64,000 bases of DNA from Lunularia cruciata (lineage: Eukaryota; Streptophyta; Marchantiopsida; Lunulariales; Lunulariaceae), in contig OX419762.1 of NCBI GenBank assembly GCA_948567375.1, positions 57,368,841 to 57,432,840 on the forward strand, in the 5' to 3' direction. Both the position numbers and the translations under genes were made by a program. Below are positions 12,551-22,879 of the stretch, one piece after another (position 1 is the stretch's first letter; the number at the start of each line of letters is the position of its first letter). The notes beneath the pieces were generated by a model that did not search any database, was not told the DNA's origin, and worked only from the letters and a program-made list of their open reading frames with translations.

Positions 12551-13372
12551 TGTCATCAAATTAGCTTGGAGTGCTCATTGACTTGGTAAAACTCCCCAAT
12601 GATATCTATTGTAATTGCTGTCCCCTTTCTGAACTGGAATCACTGAAAGAGGAATAAGAACCACCACATAAGAGCAGTGCACTTTTGTCTTCAACTCCAA
12701 AATACCTGCATGCTCGGTGCTGCATTCTTGTTCCTTAAAGAATTAACTAACATCAATATTCTTCATTCACAGTAGCAGCGCAGTAGTCATTGCATCGGAG
12801 GATTGCAACAGTAGTGTGCAATGATGAGGGATGCAGATAAAAGCAAAGCGGCCTGAAGCCCAATTAGTAGGGTGCTTTTAGATCTCATATTTATGGAATT
12901 TTAATTGACATCCCTAGGGCAGGAAAAAAGTATTTCAAATTTAGATTATCAAATTTTAAGGGTGATTCTTAACCCATAAATATTTACGCGTTATATTTTA
13001 GAATAATTTAAATTCTTTTGTGAATCGTGACTTTTACCCGTTAAAGTGTAGTGTACTCGAGGCGTCACCGCTAAATTCTTTATAAAATATATAAAATCAT
13101 TTCTAGATTTGTACGGGCCTAGGGAAAGCTAAATATGAAACCTCCTAGTATACCTAAAGGAAGAAAGAAAAAGGAAAGCGAACAAGGGAATACAAGAGCC
13201 CTATAAACACGAGCCCGCGGCCCAAGCAAAAAGGGTTAAGAAAAAGAACTTGTTTACGTGGGGGTGCCGGATGATGTAGGAAGTGGAAGGATTACGAGAT
13301 GTGCCTGTATAGTAGAAGAATTAAATAGCATGGAAGCTGTTCCAATTTACAGAAGGTTCAAATATTCAAATA

Positions 13373-13847
13373 GGGAGCCGCTATTTACCACTCACCCCCA
13401 GATTAAAGAACCCCTGCGTTGATTATATTTGGAGTTTGCTGCCACTTTTGTTGCGCACGAACATTGCAAAGCAACAGCTTTGATGTCACCATTTCTCTTG
13501 TTCCCGACGCGCTTAGTGTGCAAAACAGTCATGATGTAGCTTTCGTCGGCAAAGATTGAATTTAGAGTAACACGGGCGACCTCAAGACTAATATAGATTG
13601 TGGTGGTAAATTCTTGATAACAATCCATGGTGATGTAAGTGGTGTTTTAGACGTCGAAGTTAATTATAAAAAGTTCTCACCGGGTGTAAATTCATTAAAT
13701 CTCGCTTTATTTCAGTCTTCATTTTCGATGGCATTTTCTATTCATTTTCCATATAGCCAATAGGAACGCGACCAAAATGCGCAAAGGTTCTTTAAACTAG
13801 GGGGTGAGTGGTGAATAGCGAAAGGTGAGTGGTGAATAGCGGCTCCC
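13373..13847. mobile_element. 475-bp non-autonomous TIR transposon (hAT-like) with 8-bp TSD
   Basis: The ends are inverted copies of about 40 bases beginning GGGAGCCGCTATT(T/C)ACCACT and continuing to AAAGAACC. The right end carries an extra tandem copy of GGTGAGTGGTGAATAGCG. The element is flanked by a perfect 8-bp duplication TTCAAATA (13,365-13,372 and 13,848-13,855). An 8-bp duplication is typical of hAT elements and also of P elements; some Mutator-like elements come close. The GGGAGC terminus is not a classic hAT end. It encodes no transposase, so it must be moved in trans. Confidence 0.85.
13392..13628 (-). pseudogene. captured coding fragment inside the TIR element, weakly histone H4-like
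   Basis: A minus-strand frame of 78 codons fills much of the transposon interior. Its middle, with LHTKRV, then GDI, then AVALQ, lines up with the histone H4 tract EHAKR...MDVVYALK after gaps of one residue. At DNA level, stretches such as CTGTT..ACACT.AGC and GGTGAC..GCTTTG also correspond. If real, this is a diverged and incomplete copy of the H4 C-terminal half picked up by the transposon. A similar residue pattern exists in histone H3, and the match is weak enough to be chance. Confidence 0.3.
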
Positions 13848-13855
13848 TTCAAATA

Positions 13856-15520
13856 TTGATACTGAAGATGCGTGTCGCATGTCCGCCGCCATACATCATA
13901 AGAGTACCGTAATTTCTTGCCGCATCTTGTTCTCATCAATCACAACGTTGTTATTGATGAGATGGGCATAATCATTTTGTCCTGTAACGGACAAGTCGCC
14001 CCTGATCAGACATGCTTGAAAGGAAATTAATCGTAATAAGTCGTGCGTATGCGTAGTAGGTTGAACAGTGTGTAGACAGCGCTTGTTCGTTCCTTCGTCT
14101 GGCTTACTCCGAATCGTGGAGAGATGATTTTCACTAATTCAACTCGTTGTTCAAGTGTGCGAGTTTATTCCTTGCCGTTGCTTCCTTGCCATGAGTTCTA
14201 GCATGCATCACCAGCTGTATACTCTCTACCAAATTATTGCTTCTGGTCTCAGACAGACCGCCTCTTTATCGACCTTCGAAGTACAGTGGCAAAACTTCCA
14301 ACAGACGTCGCGACCTTGGTGATCCTCAGTATACATTCTTCTCTCGAGATCCGAGAGACGATCATTTCAGGACACGACATCGCCATTCTTCCGTTCATGT
14401 TCTTGCAACAGTCCGCATCAACAGTGTGACATCCATTGACGACAGTAGATCTTTACACTGTCGCATTCTCAAGTACAGTTCTTGGATTAAAATTTCCTCA
14501 GACATCCTGTGTAAGATATATCATAATCTCTATCCGCCTGAATTGTGCCTCAACCTCATTTATTCAGTTGCCTCGCAACCCACAAAAGATTTACTTGTCC
14601 ACGAACTGAAGCTGTCTCTCTTACTTCAATCTTCCCACGTAGTTTCTACTCCAATCTTTCCGTTGTTCATTATATAGTTTATATAGTTGTGCGCGAGGTT
14701 GCAGTCGCCTTTTCTATATATCTTTTTCCATTTTTATCATCATAAGATGATATTCACATATTGGGTCCCTTTGAGAATGTAATAGTGCAAGCTTTTACAC
14801 TAAGTGTTGAGACCTTGGGTTTACAAGTTTAGATTCTCAAAACACGTGTATAGTTCTCACCTCCTCCAACTTTCCATTAGGATTAGAGTTTCAAGCAGGA
14901 GGTTTGAGGATTTTGGGTTCTCCTTCATATAAATGAAGATTTTTGTAGTTCATTCAAATCATATACTTTGATTCAGGCAGAGAGTTGCCTATTGGGCATA
15001 TACATATCTTCCCACAGAGGCACTTTTACCACATCTATGATCCTTTGATAGGCACATGTGCCATACTTTCTCCACACTTTCAGGGCCTTGTATGCTCCCA
15101 TAGTTATCAGATGATTGGTGGTAATGGCAGATAGTTCTTCCCATAGCCACTTGCAAATATGGTATCAAATTGCAAGAGGTTATTGCATTGGTAGCTTACC
15201 TAGGAGCGTAGACCCTAGTGACTCCCCTTTTGGCAGATTCGTTCTAACACGACTATCACAATAGTCTACTCAAACAACTCATGCTTTCAAAACATGTTTT
15301 TGGTTGGCTCGTGATTTATTGCGATGACTTGTATGTACAACACTCTACTCTTTGTGGACTTTGTATCCCTAGACTCTAGGAAGATTCAAGCAGAGCTCAA
15401 TGAGCATATGCACATTCACATTCTTTCTAGCATCATCATTGATGAGCCTTTACCAAATAGAGCTAAGATTCTCTCTTGCAACAAGAAGGGCATCAAAGCT
15501 TGGCTTCCTCTTTAATTGAG
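13856..15520. other. unassigned DNA with one 146-codon open frame
   Basis: From 14,237 to 14,677 the plus strand is open for 146 codons. The translation is Ser/Arg-rich and matches no family I know. Downstream, 14,900-15,520 reads like eroded repeat DNA. No splice structure or RNA gene is visible. Confidence 0.25.
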
Positions 15521-15528
15521 GACTTCTT

Positions 15529-15950
15529 GTTCATGTTGGAAGAGTTCACCACAACCCTTTGACTTTTGGATATGTCTACCACATCTAGCACTCTTTGGCT
15601 ACCAAACTAGTTCCCATACATAGTTCTACATTTGATGTTGAGTGCATACACCATCTTATGATAAGCCATAAGAGGAGACCTTACTAGAGTCCACAATGCC
15701 ATTAGAGATGCAATGGCCCAAATCTTACAATCTACTTGTTCACATTGGAAAATTTCACCATGGCCCTTCAACTTTAGCTAGGTCTACCACATCTAGCACT
15801 CTTTGGCATACCAAACCAGTTCCCATACAGTCTTATATTTGATGTTGAGTGTAGCCACCATCTTATGATATGCCATAGGAGGAGAGCCTACTAGAGTCCA
15901 CAATACCATTTGAGATGCAATGGCCCAAATCTTATGATGTACTTGATCAT
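15529..15950. repeat. two tandem copies of a 209-bp unit
   Basis: The copies start at 15,529 and 15,738 and share long stretches such as GTCTACCACATCTAGCACTC and GATGCAATGGCCCAAATCTTA. The minus strand of the second copy is open from 16,011 to 15,793, with the segment VHHKIWAIASQMVLWTLV; the first copy has a related reading. This suggests duplication of a once-coding piece of unknown origin, possibly a transposon gene. Confidence 0.75.
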
Positions 15951-15955
15951 AGGTT

Positions 15956-16480
15956 TTGATTGAGCACTTGGATGGTCCTACCAAGCCCACCTTATCCACC
16001 GATGTGGACAAATATTGTTATTTTCAAGGATATTTGACATATGTTGTATGATATGGTTGTGACAAACCCACTTCAACTAGAGTCCTTAGCACGAGCTAGC
16101 ATCCAAGTAAGAGCCATAGCAATCATCACAACCAAGGAGAAGGAGGACCACTATGCCTCACTACTTGCCTTTGACACTTTCATCCACTAGTAGTGGAGAT
16201 TTTTGGCCACCTTCATCATCAATTTGATGCTCTCCTCTGAGAGGCAACACGGGGTTCTCTATAGAGAAGAAAATCCTTGGCTTTCTCACCCACCATGCTT
16301 ACCTCTCCTTTTTGGCAAAGGGTCTTTGAGTTTATCAATTGGTATCAATAATGGACAATCCGTTCCATCAACGACCCTCCATTCACATTTACCTGCCATA
16401 CCCTTGGAGGATCTCTATCACACCGTTCATTTATAGGTTCCTATATCACTAATTTTACATATTTCTAGTGTAAATTATTT
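15956..16480. other. eroded repeat DNA, no gene recognised
   Basis: A 77-codon plus-strand frame (16,203-16,436) is open but has no recognisable domain. The region probably belongs to the same decayed repeat as the 209-bp duplication before it. Confidence 0.25.
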
Positions 16481-16481
16481 T

Positions 16482-16731
16482 GCATAGTGCTTTGTTCTTA
16501 TGCAAACAGGACATAAGCCTATGCTTCTCTATGCTTATTTTCCCCCTTGTCATTCTTGGAGTCTTGGATTCTTCTTTTCTATTGCACTTTTTGGTGTGTA
16601 TGTATGGCATAGTGCTTTGTTCTTTATGCCAATTGTGCATAAGCCTATGCTTCTCTATGCCTATTTGCACCTTTTCTTTGAGCCTTGGACTCTTCTTTTT
16701 TATTTGCACTTTTTGGTGTGTATGTATTTTT
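16482..16731. repeat. two tandem copies of a 125-bp unit
   Basis: GCATAGTGCTTTGTTCTT starts at 16,482 and again at 16,607. Each copy continues with CATAAGCCTATGCTTCTCTA and ends with GCACTTTTTGGTGTGTATGT. The sequence is non-coding and T-rich. Overlapping open frames here result from the T-rich composition. Confidence 0.85.
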
Positions 16732-17391
16732 TTGTCCTTTTTCTTTGGGGTACTTGATTCAAAGAGTATTCAAAGAATTCAAAGTGTTTGAGAGGAGGAG
16801 TGTTTTTTCCGATCAATCACGAGTTCTCTTTATTGGTTTACACACACCTATATTCTTGAGTACTTGAAACCTGGAGATGTATAGAGTACTTTAAAATCAA
16901 AGTACGTTCTTTCCATTCCCGTACGTGAATTTTAAAGTACTATCTAGTTCTCTGGAACAAATTGCATTGATACACACTAGATCTGAAATGTGATATATTG
17001 TCTTTACAGCTCTGAAGCTGAAATTAGTATAGGATGCTGAAGTCCAATCTTCTCGATACTACTTGGAGAGTTTTAGTGAATATCTTGTCAATAAGAACCC
17101 ATGCCGACAAACCTGCGAAACGAACTAAAAGTGCAGTTATTTTGCAGTTGTGTTTATGTATTTAACATTTTTCTTTCTTCAGATATCTATTGCATGGACA
17201 TACTCATAATATATACCTTCGACGGTCCACCTGCAGAGAAATATATTAGAGCAAAGATTGTAGAGTCGATTATTTCTTTACTTTGCTCATATGGTAGACT
17301 TTTCACATTTGAAAATTAATTTATATCTTGAATAAAGTAAAAATATAATTTTGATTAAAATAATTATTTAGATAACTACCTTTAATTGCTC

Positions 17392-17500
17392 ATACAGACT
17401 CTATTGGGGCTTAGCCCCATATTACCTTTTTTGTCTCCCTCTTGTACGGCTTGATGGGGTCTTCCCATCCTTCATTTTTCCTACGCGGTCGCCTCTTTCT
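17392..17500 (+). mobile_element. LINE 3' tail, 109 bp, with 12-bp TSD
   Basis: An extremely 5'-truncated insertion of the LINE seen at 45.8-48.7 kb. It is flanked by CTTTAATTGCTC on both sides (17,380-17,391 and 17,501-17,512), so both ends are exact. The tail carries hairpin 1, TGGGGC-TTA-GCCCCA (17,405-17,419), and hairpin 2, GATGGG-GTCTT-CCCATC (17,453-17,469). It ends CTACGCGGTCGCC plus a short pyrimidine run, with no poly(A). Confidence 0.9.
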
Positions 17501-17829
17501 CTTTAATTGCTCTAAAATATACATATCTCAGTTTATATTATTCTCCATAGGGTCATTTACGACATGCCATGTTAAAGTGGGCCAGTGCTTTGACTCTTAT
17601 TAAGTGTATAACCTTAGACCCTGAAAAAGGATGAGAATGAATCGACTCATCATGTGCTACGTGTGGACTCAAGGAACATCTTTTCTTATGACTATAATCA
17701 AGAGTAGAAATTGATTGATTGATCATAAACACAATTCCTGAAAACCAGTTGATACTGAGCAGAGTGAGTTTTATAATGCTCAATAATAACACATAAAACT
17801 CATATTTTGCATTCTTTACTTGATCATTT

Positions 17830-17853
17830 CTATAATGTAAACTTACATTATAG
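17830..17853. repeat. perfect 11-bp palindrome
   Basis: CTATAATGTAA and TTACATTATAG are perfect inverted copies separated by two bases. Confidence 0.8.
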
Positions 17854-18979
17854 TTTTATATGATAGAGGACGAACTACTTTGAGGCGTATCAATTTTATC
17901 TTGTGTGCTGTAATCGTTTGTAAGCTTACTCATATAATTATCTAGTAATCACATGTGTGTACTTTATATATTGGATTTTCAAAAATATCATTTATTAATC
18001 ATATGATCTGTGGAATTTGTTTTTTTAATTTCTTTATTTAAAAGAAACTTTTCACCGCTTTACAAACTCAGGCTTTTGATAGAAGAATTGGATCATGTTT
18101 GCTTTGTTGATGCGTAAATGTTGTTTATCATATGGTTCATAGATAGAATAGCGAGCACATCATTCAATCACGTATTGGATTGAGAGCTATTTCATTTGTA
18201 AATTAGCTCTACATATTCTCAGTGACTGGAGTATACTTTATCGTTGACATAGATGAACTTCGGTGAGAGGCTTGGTATGGAGCAATCTGGGTAGATTCTG
18301 ATCCTCATTGGCTTGAGTACAGCACACACATAGTAGGCATTGAAATTGCGAAACGGCGATTATCCGATGATCTGGTAGTAGTTTGCATGGCTCACCGGCT
18401 GTTTCCTGAACGTTCTACTATAGAAGCAAAAACCGCAGCAATCGAGCTGAAACTGCAGGTATTTCTCTTTAGTCCTTTTACAGCCATAGTGAGCGACATT
18501 CCTCTGTATCTCTGCCCATGCACGACTGTTCACAAAGGCGACTTTTTAGTGACATTCAGGTACGCAATGGGTTAAATGGAATGATATGGTCACCGCAATG
18601 AATGATTAAGCAAAAAGCTCACGTCCATGAACATGCACAAGGAAGACTTCCTTGATTCTATCTGTGCCTACAAAGATGAATGAAGTCTTGATGAATGAAT
18701 CTCTTGAATCCATGAATCATACAGAATCGATCGAAAAGAAAATAGAACTTGACTCGGATCTTTTCATCTGTCCGGATCAAGAATACAGATCTCGAGAGCA
18801 TTGGAGCTTGCAAGACAGGTATACTCTGCTTCAAAGCGGACAACCTTTACATCTCCACCACGTTTGTTTCCTGTCTCCTCGTGGACCTCATTTGCGCACT
18901 GTGTCAATTCTTTCTACGGCATGAGGTCCATCACTCACTTGTGCAAGAATCAATTCCTCTACACTGTAATAGTGTGCAC

Positions 18980-19008
18980 AATTTACTAGTGTGTACACCT
19001 AGTAAATT
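18980..19008. repeat. 29-bp near-palindrome
   Basis: AATTTACTAG and CTAGTAAATT are perfect 10-bp inverted arms around a centre that is itself nearly palindromic (TGTGTACAC). Confidence 0.8.
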
Positions 19009-19773
19009 GGTTTACTTTGATTAGGACGATCTACATTTAGAGGCTTTGAGACAAAATCAGGACATGAACACTCAATAGAGTAGGAACTGTGTTTTCCCTT
19101 ATTCAATGAATATTATTGTTCATATAATATTATATAGAAATCAGGAGAATTTATTTTTTGAAATACTGATATAAAAATTTATTGAAAATATGGGCATTTT
19201 ATTTAAATAATATTAGTAATATTTTTATATTCCAAGCAATTAAAAAGGTGTAATTCTCAAGGGTCAAACATTCTTGACCGTCCAAAGACTGTCTATAATC
19301 ATGGCCTCCATTTTACGAGCTTAGACTAAATTTTGAGATCTGCCTCTTAAGCAAAAAGAGAGTGTTCACATAAAATAAGAGGTTGTTGAATTTAAAATGC
19401 TTTCGTAGAGGAGAGAGATGGAGAAGTAATGTATTTTAAAAATAAAAGACTATAGCTATTATGTTGCGATAAAGTAGGAGAAAGAAAATAGTGAAACGGG
19501 TAGTTATAGATGACGGTATCAATGAAAAGGAGTAATTTGTCTGCTAAAACTACAATTCATTACCCAAGTTTATTCTGTATTTCTTACAAGGATAATTTTT
19601 GCGAGTACAAAAGTTATAGTCCAGATGTGAGTTTTTGGAATATCGTACAATCCAATCATATTTCCACGAATGTTTACAAATTGGCATCAATCGGAAGGTG
19701 CTCCATGAAAGTTTAGCTAAAGTGAGCCTAGAATAGAGCCATGGGTATATGTTGAATCTGATATATTGAGGAA

Positions 19774-20022
19774 TGAAGAACTCCATTTACTTCACAAAAA
19801 CATGGTATTGTTTTGAACATATGGGAAAAAATTGCATGATTAATTATAAGTTTTGCTAGGGACTTCAAAGGACTATAAGGGTATATGTTGAATGTGACAT
19901 ATTGAGAGACGTGTTTGTCAAGTTTTTGGCTTGATTTTTGAAATCCTTGGCCAAAACTATAATGAGTGATATTTTTTCCCACATCTCCAAAAAATACATG
20001 TTTTTATGGAGTAAATGAAGCC
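19774..20022. repeat. imperfect inverted repeat, about 95-bp arms
   Basis: The left arm (about 19,774-19,872) and right arm (about 19,930-20,022) are reverse complements with scattered mismatches. For example, TCCATTTACTTCACAAAAACATG on the left pairs with the complement of ATGTTTTTATGGAGTAAATG on the right, and the GGGAAAAAAT tract is mirrored. The spacer is about 58 bases. A phrase GGTATATGTTGAATSTGAYATATTGAG also occurs twice in direct orientation (19,742 and 19,879). A transcript would fold into a long hairpin, like a foldback transposon or a small-RNA precursor. Confidence 0.75.
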
Positions 20023-21337
20023 CTTTATTTTTGAGGATTGCTTGTTGGATTATAAAGAAGCTCATTTTGACGTTGTCTTTGACATTTAAATATAGATATA
20101 TAACTTCTCATATTAAAGCTTTGAATACACCTACTCCATTAGTTTTCCATCATCATAAGTGTCTAATATTGGAAAATTTGATTTATAAATTTACCTTGTA
20201 GGAAGAGTATAGTTCAACTTAAATCAAGTTGAACTCTTAGAGTAGTGAGATCACATAAAGTCTTTGAAGATAATTCTCCATAGCTTATATTTTGTTAGGG
20301 AAATATTTTGTTTCCGTACTTTGATTATATTTCTTTGCAAAATTATGTTGTTCTGTATTAGCTTTAAGAGTATCAGATATATCATTGTATTTTTTTTCTC
20401 CAAATAAAACCAATCAAAGAATAGTTCATTAATTTTATCCAAAAATGTTTAAGTTCCTCAATCCTGCTATATCATTTACTATGGATGATAGGTACTCCTT
20501 GTTATACAATCTCTATCATGATCTTTTACATTAAAGTTATTAGTATCTAAGTTCTTGATGGTTTTTTTATTCTTGTGAGTTCATATCTCTTGAAAACGTA
20601 AGTTATTCCTAATTAAATAAAATGAAAACACACAATGTAATATCGATCCAATACAAAGATTCAACCTCTAAAGCCACGCCATGCCTCTAACACTCTCGAC
20701 CACCTCACCTAGATATTTCTTCCTTGTCACTGTATATTTTTAAATGAATCTTTTTTCTTTTACATGAATTCTGGTTCTTTTATAAAACGCCGAAAGAGTT
20801 TTTTTTTTTGTCATTCAAATTGTAAATCACTCTCTTAGTATATCCTGATTATGTACTCCTTTTTTTATTATTGAGATTGCTTATTATGATTTTTGACAGA
20901 GTGTTACACCCTTCGATAATCACTCCGCACAGAGGAATAAGAGTTCACTCTTATTCCTGTATTCTGCAATAAACATAATTTTGAGTGGTGAAGCTACGCA
21001 AGGTACTATCGAAATCCTCGTATCACCGAGTTTCCCTTATACACTCTCTATGGTCCCTTTCATAATAGTGGGAGAGAGATAATCATGTCAGTAAGCGAAA
21101 AGTTGAGGCCGCAGACATCCTGCATGAACTTTGACCGACAGCGCTCCAAGCTTTGCAATAATACACAATAATACAGTAAGACTGATATCATTCTACTTTC
21201 ACAAGCATCACGAGGAAGCACTATAGTATCAGCCGAATTACCCGAATATCTTGGGAGGATCGCAGTTTACTGCAGCAACTGAACGCACATTAGCTAAGAA
21301 GACGACTCCTCGTTATCCCATGTTTAGTTTGCACTGA
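20023..21337. other. AT-rich intergenic DNA
   Basis: No gene, RNA or intact transposon is recognisable apart from the short palindrome at 20,933. Open frames are short and AT-driven. Confidence 0.45.
20933..20958. repeat. perfect 12-bp palindrome
   Basis: AGGAATAAGAGT and ACTCTTATTCCT are perfect inverted arms separated by two bases (TC). Confidence 0.85.
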
Positions 21338-21985
21338 ATGAAACAGCGACCACGTAGGATAACAATAAGGATGGAAAGACCCCATCAAGGCGGAGAAGGA
21401 TCACACGTAAAAGGTAACATGGGGCTAAGCTCCAACAGTGGCATAGCTGTTGGAGAAATCTCTCCTATAACACCCCCTTTGTCTTTGGGGGCCGCTAAGG
21501 AGACACCCTATTTACCCCAGCCAGAGTGGACGAATGCGATTGGATCCTAAAATTGCCGTTGTGCAGTTTCGTGTCTAATTTCACTTGTTCGACACCATTT
21601 TCAAAATTGCATTTTTGGTTTCTATCCCATCAATATTCCATTTTCTCTCACAAGTCCCTACCAAAATAACGGGTGTACAATATATGGTCCCTTGTGCAGA
21701 TTGGTCATGAAATTCCTTGCTCCTAGAGATCAAGAGAGTAAAATTGGTAAATGCTATTTTGACATGAAAAGTGAAGGCAACACGAAGCTGCAAAATGGAA
21801 TTTTTAGAATCCAATCACATTTGTCCACTCTCACAAGGGTGTTAAATCAATAAATTTTCCACTCTACCAAGGGTGTCAAATTAGTAAATCGGGATGTCTC
21901 CCTAGAGGCACCCTTGTCTTTTCCTTGTACTGCCTGATGGTGTCGTTCCATCCTTCTTTGATTTCACGCCTGGTTGCTTTTTCCC
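21338..21985. mobile_element. 650-bp inverted structure with LINE tails in both arms
   Basis: The outer part of each arm is a LINE 3' tail: reversed on the left (21,338-21,470) and forward on the right (about 21,900-21,985). The inner parts also match in inverted orientation, for example AGAGTGGACGAATGCGATTGGAT near 21,520 against the complement of ATCCAATCACATTTGTCCACTCT near 21,812, and TTTCGTGT against ACACGAAG. The central spacer is about 190 bases. Arms differ in length and by many substitutions. It could be two tail-to-tail insertions carrying shared flank, or one foldback element derived from the LINE. Confidence 0.75.
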
Positions 21986-22059
21986 TACAACACAAATATA
22001 TAATTGAAGTTTGCGCTGAACTCATGCATGCTTTTCAAGTATATGTATGATACATCTCA

Positions 22060-22350
22060 GTAGGAGAGTATCACCCAGTGCTCTCACACTAGGTGATGTT
22101 TCTTTGGATGCTCCAGTTATTTGTAGACCATATGATTTGCATAGCTCAATTATCTTAGGTGTGATGCTTCTTTGGATGCTCCAATTATTTGTAGACCATG
22201 TGACTTGCATTGCTCAATTATCTTAGATGTTGTAGGGTAGATATCTATTCCGGATACTATTGGGGCTTAGTCCATTTTACCCCTTTGTCTTGTCCTTGTT
22301 CCGCCTGATGGGTTTTCCTATCCTTCTTGTTTTCACATGCGGTCCCATTC
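22060..22350 (+). mobile_element. LINE 3' end, 5'-truncated
   Basis: Matches the 3' untranslated part of the longest LINE copy, from the last codons (CACTAGGTGATGTTTCTTTGG) to the tail ending CACATGCGGTC. A 70-75 bp part of the untranslated region (GATGCTCCAGTTATTTGTAG...) is duplicated in tandem here, unlike the copy at 48.5 kb. Hairpin 1 has a changed base in one arm. A short possible target duplication TACATCT occurs at 22,051 and 22,357 but is not conclusive. Confidence 0.8.
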
Positions 22351-22879
22351 TTCTCGTACATCTGATTGTGCCTAGATAGACAAAGTAAACTGAGTGTCCT
22401 GATCCGCATCAATGGGTACATGATCAAGGAGGAGATTGAAAAGGATACAACAGAATATCTGAGAGACAATTCAGTATACGTTAAGGGCGAGTGGTACCTT
22501 GGCAGTATGGGGATAAAACAGTCCGTAGAATTCTTGGCTCCGCTATCAGGTGTAAATGTATGAGTCTTGTTTGTTCATGAAACACCATAGAGAATGAAGA
22601 ACTAAATAAGGTTGTTAGCTTCTGTGTTTCGAAAACATGAAGCCTCAAGATTTCAAACAGAGCATTCGAATGAGTCGAGGGCCACATCCCATCTATCTTC
22701 GTGTGCAAAGCCTTTTCCAATACGGTCCGTGAATAAGTAAACCTTTCACAAACCGTAACATAGTACATATACATGCTTTGTATTAGATTCCTACCTTGAT
22801 TCTAGAGATGATGTGTTTCAGCAGATATTTCACAAATTTCTTCTTGAAGCAAATGCTAAGTGACTTACTTAATAACAAA
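22351..22879. other. intergenic DNA, no gene recognised
   Basis: A 65-codon plus frame and a 97-codon minus frame overlap here. Neither has a recognisable domain. Confidence 0.3.

Larger units (their letters stand above)
17513..19770. other. intergenic DNA without recognised genes
   Basis: Mixed-composition DNA. Open frames near 18,387-18,575 and 18,652-18,924 are short. The first contains STIEAKTAAIELKLQ followed by a possible GT splice donor, faintly like an RNase H-type strand, but this is too little to call. Two palindromes are listed separately. Confidence 0.4.

Noticed and set aside
16455-16791. Overlapping Phe/Leu/Cys-rich open frames on both strands
   Set aside because: They fall in the T-rich 125-bp tandem duplication and are compositional.
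22357-22363. TACATCT as target duplication of the LINE end at 22.1-22.35 kb
   Set aside because: Seven bases with no extension could be chance; the ends of this copy are not fixed by it.
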